Shown: positions 37,905 through 46,882 of the stretch, in pieces
Layout: every line of letters starts with the position of its first letter
Numbering within the stretch: position 1 is the stretch's first letter
The notes under the pieces: model-generated
What the model saw: only the letters and a program-made list of their open reading frames with translations
Databases searched by the model: none
Told to the model about the DNA's origin: nothing
Source of the DNA: Bacteroidota bacterium
Lineage (GTDB): Bacteria > Bacteroidota > Ignavibacteria > Ignavibacteriales > Ignavibacteriaceae
Direction: 5' to 3'
Assembly: GCA_022573715.1 (NCBI GenBank)
Contig: JACZTL010000003.1
Span: 1 to 64,000 of the forward strand
Length of the DNA stretch: 64,000 bases
Translations under genes and position numbers: made by a program

Positions 37905-39814
37905 TATTTATAACTCCTAGTAGCTAATTTTACATTTTCGAATTCCAGGTCTTCTTTGTAAAGCTCCCATTCTCCATCTTTTTTGTATTCCCAGGCAGCA
38001 ACATATTTATATTCTTCATCATTTCTTAATGCTTCACCGTCTTCTGTCTGGTATTCCTCACGGAAATGGGCTCCACAAGATTCGTTTCTGTTCAAGGCAT
38101 CTTTAGCCATTAATTCTCCTAATTCTAGAAAATCTGCTACTCTTCCTGCTCTCTCCAGGGTTTGGTTGATATCTTTTGCATCGCCAACAACTTTTACATC
38201 TGTCCAAAATTCTTCTCTTAAATCTCTTATTTGATTAATTACTTCTTTTAATCCTTTTTCATCTCTTGACATTCCTACTTTATCAATTAAAAGATGTCCC
38301 AAACGTTTATGAATAGAATCCACAGTTTGTTTACCGTTAATTGAAAGTATTTTATTAATGTTTTCTTCTACATTTTGTTGAGCTTCTTTAAACTCACTTC
38401 TTTCAACATCAACTTTTTCCGGTTTTTCAGTACCAAGATAATTACCCATTGTATAAGGAATAATAAAGTATCCATCGGAAAGCCCCTGCATAAGAGCACT
38501 TGCACCAAGCCTGTTAGCCCCGTGGTCCGAAAAGTTAGCCTCACCAAGAACAAACATACCAGGAATAGTGCTCATAAGTTCATAATCGACCCACAAACCA
38601 CCCATTGCATAATGGGGTGCCGGATAGATCTGCATCGGTACTTCATATGGGTTAACACCTGTAATATTTGCATACATATCAAATAAGTTACCGTATTTGT
38701 CTTTAACACCTTCTTTACCAATTCTATTAAAGGCATCGGAAAAATCTAAATAAACTGCTTTTCCACCACCAATGCCTTTACCTTCGTCACAAACATATTT
38801 TGCATTACGTGATGCAACATCGCGGGGTACAAGGTTACCGAAAGCCGGATATTTTCTTTCAAGATAATAATCTCTTTCTTCTTCAGGTATTTCACTGGGA
38901 TTTCTAGTATCACCTGCTTTTTTAGGAACCCATATTCTTCCGTCATTTCTAAGGCTTTCACTCATCAATACTAATTTAGATTGATCTTCACCGTGTACAG
39001 GCAGACAAGTCGGATGAATTTGTGTATAACAGGGGTTTGCAAAAGCAGCACCTTTTTTATGCACACGCCAGGCGGCAGTAGCGTTTGAGTTCATAGCATT
39101 TGTTGATAGAAAATATACATTCATATAACCGCCCGTAGCAAGAACTACAGCTTGTGAAGCATATTTCTCTAATTCTCCTGTAACAAGATTTCTTGCAATA
39201 ATTCCGCGTGCATGTCCGTCAACTTTAACTACATCTAAAAATTCTCTTCTCGGAAAAATTTCAACATTCCCAAGATTAACTTGTCTGTTCATTGAACTGT
39301 ATGCTCCTAAGAGCAATTGCTGGCCTGTTTCTCCTCGGGCATAAAAAGTTCTTGAAACCTGTGCACCACCAAATGAACGGTTGGCAAGTGTTCCTCCGTA
39401 TTCTCTGGCAAATGGAACACCCTGTGCCACACACTGATCTATTATATTGTTACTAACTTCAGCAAGCCGCCAAGTATTTGCTTCACGACCTCTGAAATCC
39501 CCGCCTTTAATAGTATCATAAAATAACCTGTAAACCGAATCAGCGTCATTTTGATAATTTTTAGCAGCGTTTATTCCACCCTGCGCTGCAATTGAGTGTG
39601 CACGACGAGTAGAATCATGAAATGTGAAAATTTTTACTTTGTATCCTAATTCACCCAATGTTGCAGCAGCCGATGCACCTGCAAGACCTGAACCGACAAT
39701 AATAATATCAAATTTTCTTTTATTTGCCGGATTTATAACTTTCATATTAAATTTATGATTCATCCATTTTTCAGATAGTTTTCCTCCCGGTATTTTTGAA
39801 TCTAATTTTATCAT
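37904..39814 (-). CDS. sdhA: Succinate dehydrogenase/fumarate reductase flavoprotein subunit
   Basis: The FAD-binding motif is [20 protein letters not shown] (40-59). The segment around [14 protein letters not shown] contains the histidine used for covalent FAD attachment, and the active-site Arg/His region lies in HPTCLP and [15 protein letters not shown]. The 636-residue length and the [14 protein letters not shown] type of insertion match the Bacteroidota/epsilon-type enzyme. The gene order C-A-B agrees. It can serve the oxidative TCA cycle or fumarate respiration. Confidence 0.97.
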   Translation of the reverse strand: MIKLDSKIPGGKLSEKWMNHKFNMKVINPANKRKFDIIIVGSGLAGASAAATLGELGYKVKIFTFHDSTRRAHSIAAQGGINAAKNYQNDADSVYRLFYDTIKGGDFRGREANTWRLAEVSNNIIDQCVAQGVPFAREYGGTLANRSFGGAQVSRTFYARGETGQQLLLGAYSSMNRQVNLGNVEIFPRREFLDVVKVDGHARGIIARNLVTGELEKYASQAVVLATGGYMNVYFLSTNAMNSNATAAWRVHKKGAAFANPCYTQIHPTCLPVHGEDQSKLVLMSESLRNDGRIWVPKKAGDTRNPSEIPEEERDYYLERKYPAFGNLVPRDVASRNAKYVCDEGKGIGGGKAVYLDFSDAFNRIGKEGVKDKYGNLFDMYANITGVNPYEVPMQIYPAPHYAMGGLWVDYELMSTIPGMFVLGEANFSDHGANRLGASALMQGLSDGYFIIPYTMGNYLGTEKPEKVDVERSEFKEAQQNVEENINKILSINGKQTVDSIHKRLGHLLIDKVGMSRDEKGLKEVINQIRDLREEFWTDVKVVGDAKDINQTLERAGRVADFLELGELMAKDALNRNESCGAHFREEYQTEDGEALRNDEEYKYVAAWEYKKDGEWELYKEDLEFENVKLATRSYK

Positions 39815-40479
39815 CCCTGACCTCCAAATGAAATATAAAAGAAGTAGACCGGGATTGATGCAAAGCCGACAGCTAAAATAATTGCGATAACCGTACCAAT
39901 CTTTTTTACAATTGGTGTATATTTTTTGTGGCTCCAGCCTAATGATTGAAATGAACTTTGGAAAGCATGGTTAATATGAAATCCAATGAATATCATAATT
40001 ATAAAATAAAACGCAGCCCAAATAGGATTTGCAAAATGTATTTTTATTACTTCAAAATAATCCTCGCTTCCTTCCATTCCAAAATTGTATTTTACCCAAA
40101 TTGTATAAAGATGGATAACAAGAAAAATAAATATTAAACTACCTGTAATGGTCATAGTCCGTGAATATATTGTGCTGTTTTCTTTATTTGCATTAACAGC
40201 ATATTTTTCAGGATTAGCTTTTTTATTTTCCCACCATAATTTCAAACCTGTGTAAGTGTGATAAATAAATATTAAAGCTAATATTATTTCCATTACTCTA
40301 ATTAATGGTTTAATAGAATCAAGTCGAGCGACATTTTCATTAAAGAATTCGGGTCCGCCAAATAGCATTAAATTATTAATTAAATGAAATACTAAAAACA
40401 AAATCAAAAAAATACCGGTAATTGCCATTACAAGTTTTTTACCAATAGATGAATTAAAAAACTGATTTAACCGATTCAT
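39811..40479 (-). CDS. sdhC: Succinate dehydrogenase cytochrome b558 subunit
   Basis: This 222-residue di-heme membrane anchor has five membrane helices, at about 14-34, 58-76, 105-126, 151-170 and 193-213. Conserved histidines are within them ([28 protein letters not shown]). It begins [20 protein letters not shown], which is typical. AAGGAG precedes the ATG. It is the first gene of the sdhCAB operon and overlaps sdhA by four bases. Confidence 0.93.
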   Translation of the reverse strand: MNRLNQFFNSSIGKKLVMAITGIFLILFLVFHLINNLMLFGGPEFFNENVARLDSIKPLIRVMEIILALIFIYHTYTGLKLWWENKKANPEKYAVNANKENSTIYSRTMTITGSLIFIFLVIHLYTIWVKYNFGMEGSEDYFEVIKIHFANPIWAAFYFIIMIFIGFHINHAFQSSFQSLGWSHKKYTPIVKKIGTVIAIILAVGFASIPVYFFYISFGGQG

Positions 40480-40745
40480 TAATAAACTCCTTTAATATCA
40501 GTATTATAATAGGTGTTGTGATTGAACGAGAGGTAAATGTTGAAATATTCTTGTTTAGTTAAGATAATTGACGTATTCAATAAGTTCAACAAAATAGAGC
40601 CTAAACAAATAATAAGAATAAATCGTTCTGTAAAAATTATCGATTATTGTTTCCAAAATCAATTTGGTATTTATCAAGAAGATGCAATCCTTTTAAGATT
40701 TTGATTTCCAAAAAATATAAATTATCTTCGTTTAAGTTCTTTAAC
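40480..40745. other. Divergent promoter region between sdhC and the cobalamin riboswitch
   Basis: No coding frame is supported. The region must carry the sdhCAB promoter on the minus strand and the promoter for the riboswitch-led btuB transcript on the plus strand. No consensus promoter stands out above the AT-rich background. Confidence 0.5.
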
Positions 40746-40933
40746 AAATTATGGTGCCCCGATAAGTATCGGGGAGAATAGGGAAACCGGTTACCAAAGG
40801 ATTAGATTTGGGATTCCGGTGCTGCCGCGCAACTGTAAGAAAGTTTTTTGTTCAGCAAATATCACTGATTTAATTTAATAAAATTGGGAAGGCGTTGAAC
40901 AATTATTTCGAGCCAGGAGACCTGCCATAAATT
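40746..40933 (+). promoter_or_regulatory. Cobalamin riboswitch aptamer
   Basis: The conserved blocks appear in order: GGTGCC at 40753, GGGAAACCGGT near 40781, GGTGCTGCCGCGCAACTGTAA near 40818-40838, and the box GAGCCAGGAGACCTGCC at 40910-40926. Flanking strands AAATTATGG (40746-40754) and CCATAAATT (40925-40933) close the first stem with one mismatch. CCGCG in L5 (40825-40829) is complementary to CGCGG in a downstream loop (40951-40955), the expected kissing interaction. It controls the btuB-type receptor gene 118 bases further on. Confidence 0.95.
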
Positions 40934-40944
40934 TTTTAATAATC

Positions 40945-41050
40945 AACCTTCGCGGGTGAGGTTCGGTTAATGCGGGAAATTATTTTTCGCATTTCAATTT
41001 TTTCTCCCCACGAAGTTACAACCTTTTCAAAATTTTATAGGAGTAACTTC
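40945..41050 (+). promoter_or_regulatory. Expression platform of the cobalamin riboswitch
   Basis: Three hairpins lie between aptamer and start codon. AACCT (40945-40949) pairs with AGGTT (40959-40963), and its loop CGCGG kisses L5. TGCGGGAAA (40971-40979) pairs with TTTTTCGCA (40983-40991), followed by TTTCAATTTTTTC, resembling an intrinsic terminator. GAAGTTAC (41012-41019) pairs with GTAACTTC (41043-41050), and CCT at 41022-41024 can pair with AGG of the SD TAGGAG (41038-41043). Both transcription and translation control look possible. Confidence 0.65.
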
Positions 41051-41051
41051 A

Positions 41052-42992
41052 ATGAAAAATCACATTTCATTTTTTACGTTTTTATTTTTCTTTTTATTCG
41101 CATTTCCAGTAAATGCACAAAATAAGTCTGCCGATAACATTGACTCGGTAAAAACTTATTTATTGAAAGAAGTTGTTGTAACAGCAACTAAAACCGCCGT
41201 ACCTGAATACGAATTGGCAAGTTCAATTTCGGTTATAGATTCAAGTACAATTTCAAATTCAAACAGCAGCACAGTGTTGGATTTGTTACAAAGTCAATAC
41301 GGAGTTTCTATTTCACACCAGGGTGGCAGGGGCTCAATATCACAAGTTTATTTAAGGGGCGGAAATCCGGATTTCACGCTTGTGCAGGTCGATGGAATTG
41401 AAATGAATATGCCGAATGATATAAATAATACATTTGATTTTACGGACTTATCAGTTGATAATATTTACAGAATAGAAATATTACGAGGGCCGCAGAGTAC
41501 ATTGTACGGAAGCAACGCAATCTCGGGCGTTATAAATATTATAACAAAAAAAGGCATCGGAAAACCAAAACTTAATATCTCTTTAGAGGGCGGCTCTTAT
41601 AACTCATATAAAGGATTAGCTTTACTTAGCGGGAGCGTAAAAAAACTTAATTATTCACTTTCATTCAGCAGAGAAAAAACCGACGGTTTTTCCTCTGCAA
41701 ATGTACGATTCGGAAATAATGAAAGGGACGGCTCGGCTCGTTACAACATAAATTCGAGAATCGGTTTAACTTTTAAGAATAATTTTAACATTGACTTGTT
41801 TATACACTTTACAAAAGCCAAATCAGATTTGGACCAATTTGGAGGTAAATTCGGCGATGACCCTACATATATTTACAATTTGGAACAAGGAGCCTACAAA
41901 CTGCGCGGAAAAATACTTTTATTAAATGGTAAATGGGAACAAACCGTTTCGGTTTCTTTCCTTAAAAATTTAAGAAGATATAATTTTAATAATGTTTCTG
42001 CCCTTTCAAGAAGTTTTTACGACGGAAGAAGAGTAAAATTTGCATGGCAAAATAATTTTAATTTTAAAAACAATCTTATTACTATCGGAATAGAAAGAGA
42101 AGTAGAAAGTGCAAATTCAGATTATTTCTATTTGGGAAAATTTCCTGGAGCCGTTCCTTTTATAAGTCCATTTCCTAAAAAAACTTTAAGAACAACTGGT
42201 GTTTACCTGCAAGACCAAATCAAACTGGGGGGAAAATTCTTTGCTTCCGGTGGACTTCGTTACGATACTCACGAAAATTTCGCTTCGGTACTAACTTTCA
42301 GAATAGCGCCTGCATACATTATCTGGCAAACGGGAACAAAAATTAAATTTACTTACGGAACAGGTTTTAAAGCTCCTTCGCTTACTAATCTTTTTGATCA
42401 ATCTTTCGGCAATCCTGATTTGAATCCTGAAAGAAGCCAAAGCTGGGATGCAGGAATTGAACAATATTTCTTTAATTATAAATATATGGCAGGAGTTACT
42501 TATTTCCACAATACATTTAATAATCTGTTCGGATTTAGCAGCAACTTCAAAGTATTTAATATCAAAAAGGCAAGAAGCGAAGGCGTAGAATTTTATATGA
42601 CATTCAACCCAAATGATAAAATTAATATAAGTGCAAATTATACGTACACAATAAGCAAGGACGAAAGCGGAAGCAAAAGTATTCCTCTGCTAAGAAGACC
42701 GGAAAACAAAGCATCGCTTACTTTCAATTACAATGTAATTAGAAATACAAATTTAAATTTACAAGTAAATTATACAGGCATAAGTTATGACAATGATTTT
42801 TCAAGTTTTCCTGCAAAAAGCATAGTGCTTAAATCTCACACAATAATAAATGCTGCTGCTTCTTATAATTTGTTAAATAACATCAAGCTATACGGACGAA
42901 TAGTGAATTTATTAAATACCGATTACGAGGAAGTTTTCGGTTATGCTACAGCAAGACGTTCTGTATATATGGGAATAAAATTTAATTTATAA
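41052..42992 (+). CDS. btuB: TonB-dependent outer-membrane receptor for cobalamin (BtuB-like)
   Basis: The signal peptide is about 1-22. A TonB-box-like segment EVVVTATKT follows at about 38-46. The plug domain contains LRGGNPDFTLVQVDGIEMN, RIEILRGPQSTLYGSNAISG and VINIITKKG. The 22-stranded barrel fills the rest and ends with a strand closing in Phe-Asn-Leu. With 646 residues it has the compact size of BtuB. The riboswitch directly upstream makes corrinoid the likely ligand. Transport would need the TonB-ExbBD system, which is not in the window. Confidence 0.93.
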   Translation: MKNHISFFTFLFFFLFAFPVNAQNKSADNIDSVKTYLLKEVVVTATKTAVPEYELASSISVIDSSTISNSNSSTVLDLLQSQYGVSISHQGGRGSISQVYLRGGNPDFTLVQVDGIEMNMPNDINNTFDFTDLSVDNIYRIEILRGPQSTLYGSNAISGVINIITKKGIGKPKLNISLEGGSYNSYKGLALLSGSVKKLNYSLSFSREKTDGFSSANVRFGNNERDGSARYNINSRIGLTFKNNFNIDLFIHFTKAKSDLDQFGGKFGDDPTYIYNLEQGAYKLRGKILLLNGKWEQTVSVSFLKNLRRYNFNNVSALSRSFYDGRRVKFAWQNNFNFKNNLITIGIEREVESANSDYFYLGKFPGAVPFISPFPKKTLRTTGVYLQDQIKLGGKFFASGGLRYDTHENFASVLTFRIAPAYIIWQTGTKIKFTYGTGFKAPSLTNLFDQSFGNPDLNPERSQSWDAGIEQYFFNYKYMAGVTYFHNTFNNLFGFSSNFKVFNIKKARSEGVEFYMTFNPNDKINISANYTYTISKDESGSKSIPLLRRPENKASLTFNYNVIRNTNLNLQVNYTGISYDNDFSSFPAKSIVLKSHTIINAAASYNLLNNIKLYGRIVNLLNTDYEEVFGYATARRSVYMGIKFNL

Positions 42993-43085
42993 CTTTGAAA
43001 GCAAGTATATTTATTTTTATATTATCTTATTAAAGAAGTAGTTTAGTTTATATTCGCAAAAGAATTAAAAGTTAAAGGAGTTAAA

Positions 43086-43610
43086 ATGTTAGAACAAATA
43101 TTTAATAAAAAAACTCTTGTGTTAATAGCTATCATTATCGCTGCAGCTTTTACAAGGCTAATCCCCCACTACCCGAATTTTACCGCAATTGGTGCAGTAG
43201 CTCTTTTCGGAGGCGCTTATTTTGATAAAAAATACCTCTCCTTTGTTGTGCCTCTTGCAGCGTTGTTTATTACAGATTTAATTTTAGGACTTCATTCAAC
43301 AATGTGGGCTGTTTATCTTAGTTTTGCAATTATAGTTGTAATAGGTTTTAATTTACGTGAACAACGCAAACCTTTAAATGTCGGCGTATCTGCAGTAGCA
43401 GCATCAGTGTTATTCTTTTTAATTACGAATTTTGCTGTTTGGTTATCTTCCCCGATGTATCCACCAACCATAGCAGGATTAGTTGGTTCTTATGTTGCTG
43501 CTATTCCATTCTTCCATTATACTTTGTTCGGTGATTTATTTTATGTTGGTGTGATATTTGGAATTTTTGAACTTGCAAAATTAAAGTTTCCATCATTGGT
43601 TAAAGTCTAA
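43086..43610 (+). CDS. DUF6580 family putative membrane transport protein
   Basis: This 174-residue membrane protein has about five hydrophobic segments. It begins with AAAFTRLIPHYPNFTAIGAV, followed by the GGAYFDKKYLSFVVPLAALF block, which is typical of DUF6580. It resembles substrate-binding membrane components of ECF-type vitamin transporters in size and layout, but that is inference. A strong SD (AAAGGAG) precedes the ATG. It follows btuB after 93 bases, so it probably lies under the same riboswitch, suggesting a part in corrinoid uptake. Confidence 0.75.
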   Translation: MLEQIFNKKTLVLIAIIIAAAFTRLIPHYPNFTAIGAVALFGGAYFDKKYLSFVVPLAALFITDLILGLHSTMWAVYLSFAIIVVIGFNLREQRKPLNVGVSAVAASVLFFLITNFAVWLSSPMYPPTIAGLVGSYVAAIPFFHYTLFGDLFYVGVIFGIFELAKLKFPSLVKV

Positions 43611-43627
43611 AATCTAAATAGAAATAA

Positions 43628-43648
43628 AAAGACAGTATTACTGCCTTT
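43628..43648 (+). terminator. First terminator hairpin after the btuB unit
   Basis: AAAG and CAGTA pair with TACTG and CTTT around a single base, with one internal mismatch. It is followed by a T/C-rich stretch. It lies 17 bases after the DUF6580 stop. Confidence 0.5.
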
Positions 43649-43653
43649 CTTCC

Positions 43654-43690
43654 AAAGATGACATCTTTTTAAAAGATGTCATCTTTTTTA
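43654..43690 (+). terminator. Strong second terminator with long perfect stem
   Basis: AAAGATGACATCTTTT and its exact complement lie back to back around one T, followed by TTTTTA. The long stem and T-run make it a convincing bidirectional-type terminator. It also argues that the next gene starts downstream of it, at 43754. Confidence 0.85.
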
Positions 43691-43753
43691 CATACTCAGT
43701 TATGCTGTCAATTCAAGAAAAATAATAATGCAGCTATTGCTGTCTTATTTTAT

Positions 43754-44524
43754 ATGTTAGAAAATATACCCATATTAATTGATTTTGACGGAGTTCTTAA
43801 TGTTAGCGGCAAAGTTCCAGAAGACGCAAAAGAGTTTTTAAATTTTTTAATTAACAACAATATTCCAACACATATACTTAGTAATTCTACTTTAAAAACC
43901 GGGGATGAAATAAAAGCCTTCCTAAAAAGTAATTCTCTACCTTATGTAATACCTTGTATGACTACTGTTGATGCTACTGTTCAATATATAAAAACAAAAA
44001 ATTTAAAAGTATCGGTTTATTGCGACAAAAATATCATCAATTATTTTGACAGTTTTATAAAGGACGACAAACCGGATGCTGTCGTTATCGGCGATTTAGG
44101 TGATGGGTGGAATTATAAAATATTAAATGAAATTTTTAACAAAGTATTAAGCGGGTCTGAAATTATTGCGATGCAAATGAATAAATATTGGATAAAAAAT
44201 AATAAGCCTAATTTGGATGCTGGTTCCTTTGTCTCTGTTATTGAATATGCCTCTTCAAAAAAAGCGACTGTAATAGGAAAACCTTCACAAATTTATTTTA
44301 AAGAAGCACTAAAATTTTTAGACTTCCCAGAAGATAATAAATTCATTATGATAGGAGATGATATTTATAATGATATTGAAGGTGCCCAAAAATTAGGCGG
44401 AAAAGGAATTTTAATTTATACTGGTAAAACCACAAAAGACATTGCAGAAAGTTCCGGCATTATACCGGAATGGGAAGTAAATAATTTAAAAGAAATTAAA
44501 AAATTATTAATATCCTTCAACTAA
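43754..44524 (+). CDS. HAD superfamily hydrolase, subfamily IIA (NagD/LHPP-like)
   Basis: The nucleophile motif is LIDFDGVLN (D10, D12), and motif II is HILSNST. Motif III Lys lies in VIGKPSQIYF, and motif IV is MIGDDIYNDIEGAQKLG. The C2 cap between about 75 and 180 places it in subfamily IIA with NagD and LHPP. The longer in-frame start at 43676 would sit inside a terminator stem, so MLENIP at 43754 is preferred. It overlaps the end of the convergent ATP-grasp gene by 18 bases. Substrate is unknown. Confidence 0.85.
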   Translation: MLENIPILIDFDGVLNVSGKVPEDAKEFLNFLINNNIPTHILSNSTLKTGDEIKAFLKSNSLPYVIPCMTTVDATVQYIKTKNLKVSVYCDKNIINYFDSFIKDDKPDAVVIGDLGDGWNYKILNEIFNKVLSGSEIIAMQMNKYWIKNNKPNLDAGSFVSVIEYASSKKATVIGKPSQIYFKEALKFLDFPEDNKFIMIGDDIYNDIEGAQKLGGKGILIYTGKTTKDIAESSGIIPEWEVNNLKEIKKLLISFN

Positions 44525-45592
44525 CCAGTGTTTTTTATTATTTCTTTTACCTCTTTTATAAGCCAAATCTATTATTTTTTTTAATGCCTTGGAATATGTA
44601 TAATTTGCTGCCTCCATAGACCTCATAAAACCTGCTCCTTCGGTTAAATCTGGATTAGGATTTACTTCAAGTACAAACAATTCGTTATTTTCGGAAAGAC
44701 GTATATCTATTCTTGCATAATCTCTACATTGCATAGTCTTAAAAGCTTTTATTGCAATCTTTTTAGCATCGTTTTCAATTGTCTGGGGAAGTATCGCCGG
44801 ACAAATCGGTATTGTCTTATGATACGCTTCATCGTGAGGCTCCCATTTTGCTTCATAACTTACAATATTATATAAATGTTCCGGCATAGTACTAAAATCA
44901 ATTTCACTTATCGGTAAAGCTCTTGGATTTTCGTCACCTAATATTGCAAGGTTTAATTCCCTACCTTCTATAAATTCTTCAGCTAATGCAGGTTGTTCAA
45001 AATATTTCAATACATAATTTATTCGCTCAATTAATAACGCATCATTAGTTACTATAGAATTATTTCCTATTCCTGCACTTGCATCTTCCATAGCAGGTTT
45101 AATTATTACCGGGTAATTTAATGAGTGGTTTATTACATTTATAGGTGACTCCGTAACAAAAAATTTAGGTGTTTTAATTCCAACTCCATTTAGCATTTTT
45201 TTTGTTAATATTTTACTCTGACAATTAGCGAGAGCTAAAGCCGGGGCTCCAGTATAAGGAATACCGAGTAATTCCAATAATCCTACAATATTCATTTCCA
45301 AAGTAGGATCATCATTAAATAATTCTATAAAATTGAAAATTACATTAGGCCTGTTTTCTTTTATGTCGTTAAGGAATAAATATATATCATCTTTAATATT
45401 TAGTGCATATGAACTAAAACCAATTCTTTTAAGTTTTTTTGAAATTATTTCATACTCCTTCATAGGTGTAAGATCATCAATTTCAAAATAGGGAACAAAA
45501 TTCTGCTCCTCTTCAAATTCATCATCGACTTTTTTATAAATACTAGGGTCTACTTCATTATAGACTACCGCAACTTTCAATCTTTTTTTCAT
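44507..45592 (-). CDS. ATP-grasp enzyme related to D-alanine-D-alanine ligase
   Basis: This 361-residue protein has the Ddl-like layout. The N-terminal domain contains NFIELFNDDPTLEMNIVGLL and the motif LLGIPYTGAPALALANCQSK. The ATP-grasp core is YPVIIKPAMEDASAGIGNNS, with EEFIEGRELNLAIL and the metal-binding end VLEVNPNPDLTEGAGFMRS. Because standard Ddl has the ending EVNTxPGxT, and this one has NPNPDLTEGAG, it is probably not the cell-wall enzyme but a carboxylate-amine ligase of unknown substrate. Confidence 0.82.
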   Translation of the reverse strand: MKKRLKVAVVYNEVDPSIYKKVDDEFEEEQNFVPYFEIDDLTPMKEYEIISKKLKRIGFSSYALNIKDDIYLFLNDIKENRPNVIFNFIELFNDDPTLEMNIVGLLELLGIPYTGAPALALANCQSKILTKKMLNGVGIKTPKFFVTESPINVINHSLNYPVIIKPAMEDASAGIGNNSIVTNDALLIERINYVLKYFEQPALAEEFIEGRELNLAILGDENPRALPISEIDFSTMPEHLYNIVSYEAKWEPHDEAYHKTIPICPAILPQTIENDAKKIAIKAFKTMQCRDYARIDIRLSENNELFVLEVNPNPDLTEGAGFMRSMEAANYTYSKALKKIIDLAYKRGKRNNKKHWLVEGY

Positions 45593-45682
45593 ATCAAAAA
45601 TAAATTTATAAAAAAATCTTCTTAATAAAATTTATTTGATGTTTTAATTCTTTGTATTGTTTAAATTAAAATAAAAGATTTT

Positions 45683-45710
45683 TATCTATCATCAATTTTG
45701 ATGATAGATA
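45683..45710. promoter_or_regulatory. Perfect 28-base palindrome between divergent genes
   Basis: The arms TATCTATCATCAA and TTGATGATAGATA are exact complements around TT. It lies 55 bases upstream of the isochorismatase-like start and 91 bases upstream of the ATP-grasp start. No T-run follows on either strand, so it is more likely an operator for a dimeric repressor than a terminator. Confidence 0.5.
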
Positions 45711-45764
45711 CTTACGAAAAATACGGAATAACAAAAATCTATCAATAAATTAAAAGTTGAAATT

Positions 45765-46325
45765 ATGATAAAAAGAAACGAAAAAATCTTAAGAAAAGAA
45801 AATTCTGCTCTACTGATAATTGATATTCAAAAAAGAATTTTGGATGTTATGCAAAACCCGGAGAGAGTTGTTACTAATACTGTTAAATTAATCGGCGGAT
45901 TCAAAATATTGAATACATCTATTTTTTACACTGAACAATATCCAAAAGGTCTGGGCGAAACCGAAGCTACTATTAAGAATGCACTTGGTGAAACAGAAGC
46001 AATTCAGAAATTAAATTTCAGCTGTTCAGGTGCGGGGAATCTTTTTAATGAACTAAAAGAAAAAGGAATAACTCAAATAGTGATTGCAGGCATTGAGTCA
46101 CACGTTTGCGTACAGCAAACTGTATTAGATTTATTAGCAAATAATATTCAGGTTGATTTAGCGGCTGATGCAGTATCTTCGCGTAATAGTTTTGATTATG
46201 AAACCGCATTAAATAGAATGAGACTAAATGGTGCCGAAGTAACTACTACCGAAGCAATTCTTTTTGAACTACTGGAAGTTTGCGATACAGATGAATTCAA
46301 AAAAATATCTAAAATTGTTAAGTGA
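45765..46325 (+). CDS. Isochorismatase-family cysteine hydrolase
   Basis: The catalytic triad is visible: D20 in LLIIDIQKR, K82 in AIQKLNFSC and C115 in GIESHVCVQQTVLD, with the cis-peptide motif before the cysteine. The length of 186 residues is normal for YcaC/nicotinamidase-like hydrolases. Members act on isochorismate, nicotinamide, N-carbamoyl compounds or unknown amides. The D-K-C set supports an active enzyme, with substrate open. A 28-base palindrome lies in its upstream region. Confidence 0.88.
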   Translation: MIKRNEKILRKENSALLIIDIQKRILDVMQNPERVVTNTVKLIGGFKILNTSIFYTEQYPKGLGETEATIKNALGETEAIQKLNFSCSGAGNLFNELKEKGITQIVIAGIESHVCVQQTVLDLLANNIQVDLAADAVSSRNSFDYETALNRMRLNGAEVTTTEAILFELLEVCDTDEFKKISKIVK

Positions 46326-46446
46326 TTTTATTTGTTTTATTCATTTCATTCTCTTAAATTAGATATTATATCAACTCCCGAAACTTAAATAGCGGCAAAA
46401 CCGCTAATATTTAATAATATAATTCTAACTATATAGGAGTAGCAAC

Positions 46447-46806
46447 ATGAAACAATTAACAACCACAGCTGCAAGAATAATGTTTGCAGTTCCTTTTCTT
46501 GTTTTTGGTATAATGCACTTTATGCAAGGAAGTCAAATGGCGGGTTATGTACCTTCCTTTATACCAGGGGGTGTTTTTTGGGTCTATTTGGTCGGTCTTG
46601 CATTAATTGCAGCTGCGGTAAGCATTATAATTCAAAAGAAAGCAAAGCTTGCCTGTTTATTGTTAGCCATACTTTTAATGATTTTTGTTTTAACAATCCA
46701 TATTCCGGGTTTAATTAATGATAACCCGAGTGCTATGGGTATGATGCTTAAAGATTTTGCACTTTCAGGTGCAGCATTGTTTTTCTCAGGTTCTTTTTCC
46801 GATTAA
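46447..46806 (+). CDS. DoxX-like small membrane protein
   Basis: This 119-residue protein has four membrane segments and begins with TAARIMFAVPFLVFGIMHFM, matching DoxX/DoxD-like proteins, followed by PSFIPGGVFWVYLVGLALI. Family roles are varied and mostly unknown; in some bacteria they affect oxidative stress or quinol chemistry. TAGGAG precedes the ATG. A small TAGCGG/CCGCTA hairpin lies upstream at 46390-46406, perhaps ending the previous transcript. Confidence 0.8.
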   Translation: MKQLTTTAARIMFAVPFLVFGIMHFMQGSQMAGYVPSFIPGGVFWVYLVGLALIAAAVSIIIQKKAKLACLLLAILLMIFVLTIHIPGLINDNPSAMGMMLKDFALSGAALFFSGSFSD

Positions 46807-46814
46807 TATATAAA

Positions 46815-46854
46815 AAATTTAAAAGGAGAAGAATTTACTTCTCCTTTTAAATTT
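46815..46854. terminator. Strong bidirectional terminator-like hairpin
   Basis: A perfect 17-bp stem (arms AAATTTAAAAGGAGAAG and CTTCTCCTTTTAAATTT) encloses a six-base loop. It lies nine bases after the DoxX stop and before the CapA-like gene. Confidence 0.85.
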
Positions 46855-46882
46855 ATACTTTTCTAAAATATTTTATTGAATT

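Noticed and set aside
38375-38686. 103-codon open frame on the plus strand
   Set aside because: It lies inside sdhA, which is unambiguous; no SD and no family resemblance.
43676-43753. Longer N-terminus of the HAD hydrolase
   Set aside because: The extension is encoded within a strong terminator hairpin and does not resemble the family.
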